Source of the DNA: Ancistrus triradiatus
Lineage: Eukaryota; Chordata; Actinopteri; Siluriformes; Loricariidae
Direction: 5' to 3'
DNA length: 64,000 nt
NCBI GenBank assembly: GCA_025084515.1
Contig: JAJAGP010001693.1
Coordinates: forward strand, 104,335-168,334
In this document: piece after piece, positions 51,235 through 54,300 of the stretch
How positions within the stretch are numbered: the stretch's first letter is position 1
Layout: every line of letters starts with the position of its first letter
Translations under genes and position numbers: made by a program
Notes under the pieces: generated by a model
Database searches by the model: none
What the model saw: only the letters and a program-made list of their open reading frames with translations
What the model was told of the DNA's origin: nothing

Positions 51235-51273
<39 letters not shown>

Positions 51274-51305
51274 TAAAACAATAATAATAATAAAACAACA
51301 ACAAC

Positions 51306-51347
<42 letters not shown>

Positions 51348-54300
51348 ATACCAGGAAAAGGAAAATGGCAGGACAACTGTCCATGAACTGAATCTCAAGA
51401 GGGGGGGACTGTGGTAGCCTAGCGGGTAAGGTACTGGACTATGGACCAAAAGGTAAAGGGTTCAAGTCCCACCTCTACCAAGCTGCCACTGTTGAGCCCT
51501 TGAGCAATTGTTTGGATTGTAAGATTGTAGCAATTGTAAGTCGCTCTGGATAAGGGCGTCTGCTAAATGCTGTAAATGTAAATGTACTACTACTATTACT
51601 ACTACTAATAATAATAATTGTCATTATTATTATTATCCAGTCTTCTTTCTGGTTTTAACCCCACATTTCCTAGTCAGGGTCCTCTCTCTCAGACACAACC
51701 ACTCGAGTCAGCATTTGATGCCCGACCCAGCCGAATCAAAAAAGGGTCCCTGCGGTGGTGGACTAGCATATCAAGGTCCTGCAAATGGGTTGGTTCCCTA
51801 GAAATAAATTACATTTACACCTAAAGACTAAAAAGGCTCAAAATGCTTTTTAAAGGTGAATCATCATTGCCATTACAAATTAGCTTTAGACCAAGAAACT
51901 GGCTCCATAAGCGATAATTTAACACAAGGGACGTTCCTGGCTATGGCAGTAATTTAATCCTCGGGGTCCATAGAAGTGCAGACCGGTCACGATTTACTGC
52001 TCCACACAGACAAAGAATTACTGTCCGTTCTCTTTAACGCTGTGCGAAAGAGAAACTATCGCAACATAACTCATTATTTCACTCAAAAGCATTGCTGTTT
52101 CACTAGCTACGGGTTCGTCTCTTTGACACATTCCAGAATTCTGAAATAATTAACATGATGCAATGTGACAGTTATTTTACACACAAACCCCAAAATAACC
52201 AGTGTGGCAAGAACACCTGCAGTCTCCATATTGTACATGCCATACCAGACAGAAAAGAACACTGCAAGACAGAACGAACTAGGGTCTGGGACATGTGCTC
52301 TGCTGATTTAAAATAGATCTGATCTGAACTTTGTGACATGGTGTGTTATCCTGCTGGAAGATGGTCCACTGTGATTATGGAGGAATGTACATGGTCAGCA
52401 ACGATGCTCGAGTAGGCTGTGGTGTTGAAACGATGCTGAATTGGTATTAAGGGGTCCAAGGTGTGCCAAGAAAATATCCCCCATATCATTACACCACCAG
52501 AAGCCTGAATCTTTGATACAAGGCAGGATGGATCCATACTTTTATGTTATTTATTCCAAATTCTGACCCTATCATTCGAATGTCAACGTTTGACTGGGTC
52601 AAACGCTACTGGGTTCTATCCTTGATGCTGGATTGCTGTTATTCTATTCTACAGCTAAATCTAGTGGTATAATGCCCACAGTGTCCCACTGGACAGTCAA
52701 ACAGACAATGTTTAAGTGAATTAAAAGTATTTTTAAGAAAATGACTATAGTGTTTAGCACTGATCAGAGTATGGTGCTTGTTTTCAACCTGGTATCACAA
52801 ATCCTGTTGCTAAGAACTGGACTGTGGTAGCCTAGCAGGTAGCCTAGCGGGTAAGGTACTGGACTTTGGACCAGAAGGTCAAGGGTTGGGCCACTGTTGG
52901 GTCCTTGAGCAAGACCCTTAACCCACAATTGCTTGGATTGTAAGATTGTACCAATTGTAAGTAGCTCTGGATAAGGGCGTCTGCTAAATGCTGTAAATGT
53001 AAGATTGACATTAGGACATTAAAAGACCAATACTAATAATGAAATGTGGTAGAGAAAGTTCTAGGTGAAATTGAACATCTATAAACACAGAGTGCTCTTT
53101 TAAACCTGGGGATTTCCTGTGTAGAATAATCATGTAGTCTTCAGCTCAAGCATGACCAGTTTTACAGCTCAGATCAGGGAGTGGAATATCGAGCATAATG
53201 TTTAACACTGTGTGAAACACCTCATACGCTTACATGATAGTGGAACACAGGATAATACTATAATTTAGTCTCCAGAGTGCAGAATTCTATTCAAACTAAA
53301 ATCCATTACTATTTCAGTACCTGCACGTTCCTCTGCTTAACACATTTCCCTCCAGAAATACGCCGACAATAATCAACATGATGTAACATTACAGTTCTTC
53401 AAAAACAATTATGATAATATACATGTGAATGGACACTGTAATTTACATTTAGTCATTTAACAGATGCTCTTATCCAGGGCAACTTACAACCGCAGCAATT
53501 GTGGGTTAAGAGTCTTGCTCTAGGGCCCAACAATGGCAGATTGAAAATGCTGGGTCTTGAGACCTGGACCTTCTGGTCATTAGTCCAGTACCATAACCCA
53601 CTGCACCACTGCAGTCATTGGAAATAATAAAGTGCTGATTTAAATCATTTAGATTCTATTGATTCTTAAGTTCTGTAACTCTAACCTACTAAGGCATTGT
53701 AATGCAACCTATTACTATCATTTATAGGGGTGGGTATTGGAAAGGACTTCCCGATACGATATGATTACATCACGATACATTGCGATACAATGCATATTGC
53801 AATATTCCAAACAGTTTACTGAAAACATAAACAGTGTACATTACAGTGTATAATCTGAGTCGCCTTAATACATCACATCACACTGATAATTTAACTGACA
53901 AATTGAGTCAAAACCCTGTATTGGGACATATAGGGGAGTGAGGATCATAGTTTACACCCCATTTAAAATGTGTTTTTTTCTTCCTTAGAAACACACCAAT
54001 ATTTTGAGCTGAAAATCGAGGTAGTATATCACATAAACAAATATCGTGAATACAGGGTGCACACCAGTAAACACCAGGTGTTTGCATCTTCAGAAGTTTG
54101 AAGCCACTGGTGAAAATGCTTCTTTTTGGCATCTTCATCAGATTTTAACAATGTTTTCCATTACAAATCATGTAATCAGCATAACAATTTGAACGTAATG
54201 TGGAACCTTTGAAACATTTCACACTACTGAAAATCAAGTAAGCACTTGTGTAAATCTGACCATCAGTCAATTTCTTTATACAAAGGGTCAGATATCACAA

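Noticed and set aside
51042..51272. Asn/Ile/Tyr-rich open frame
   Set aside because: Pure product of the trinucleotide microsatellite.
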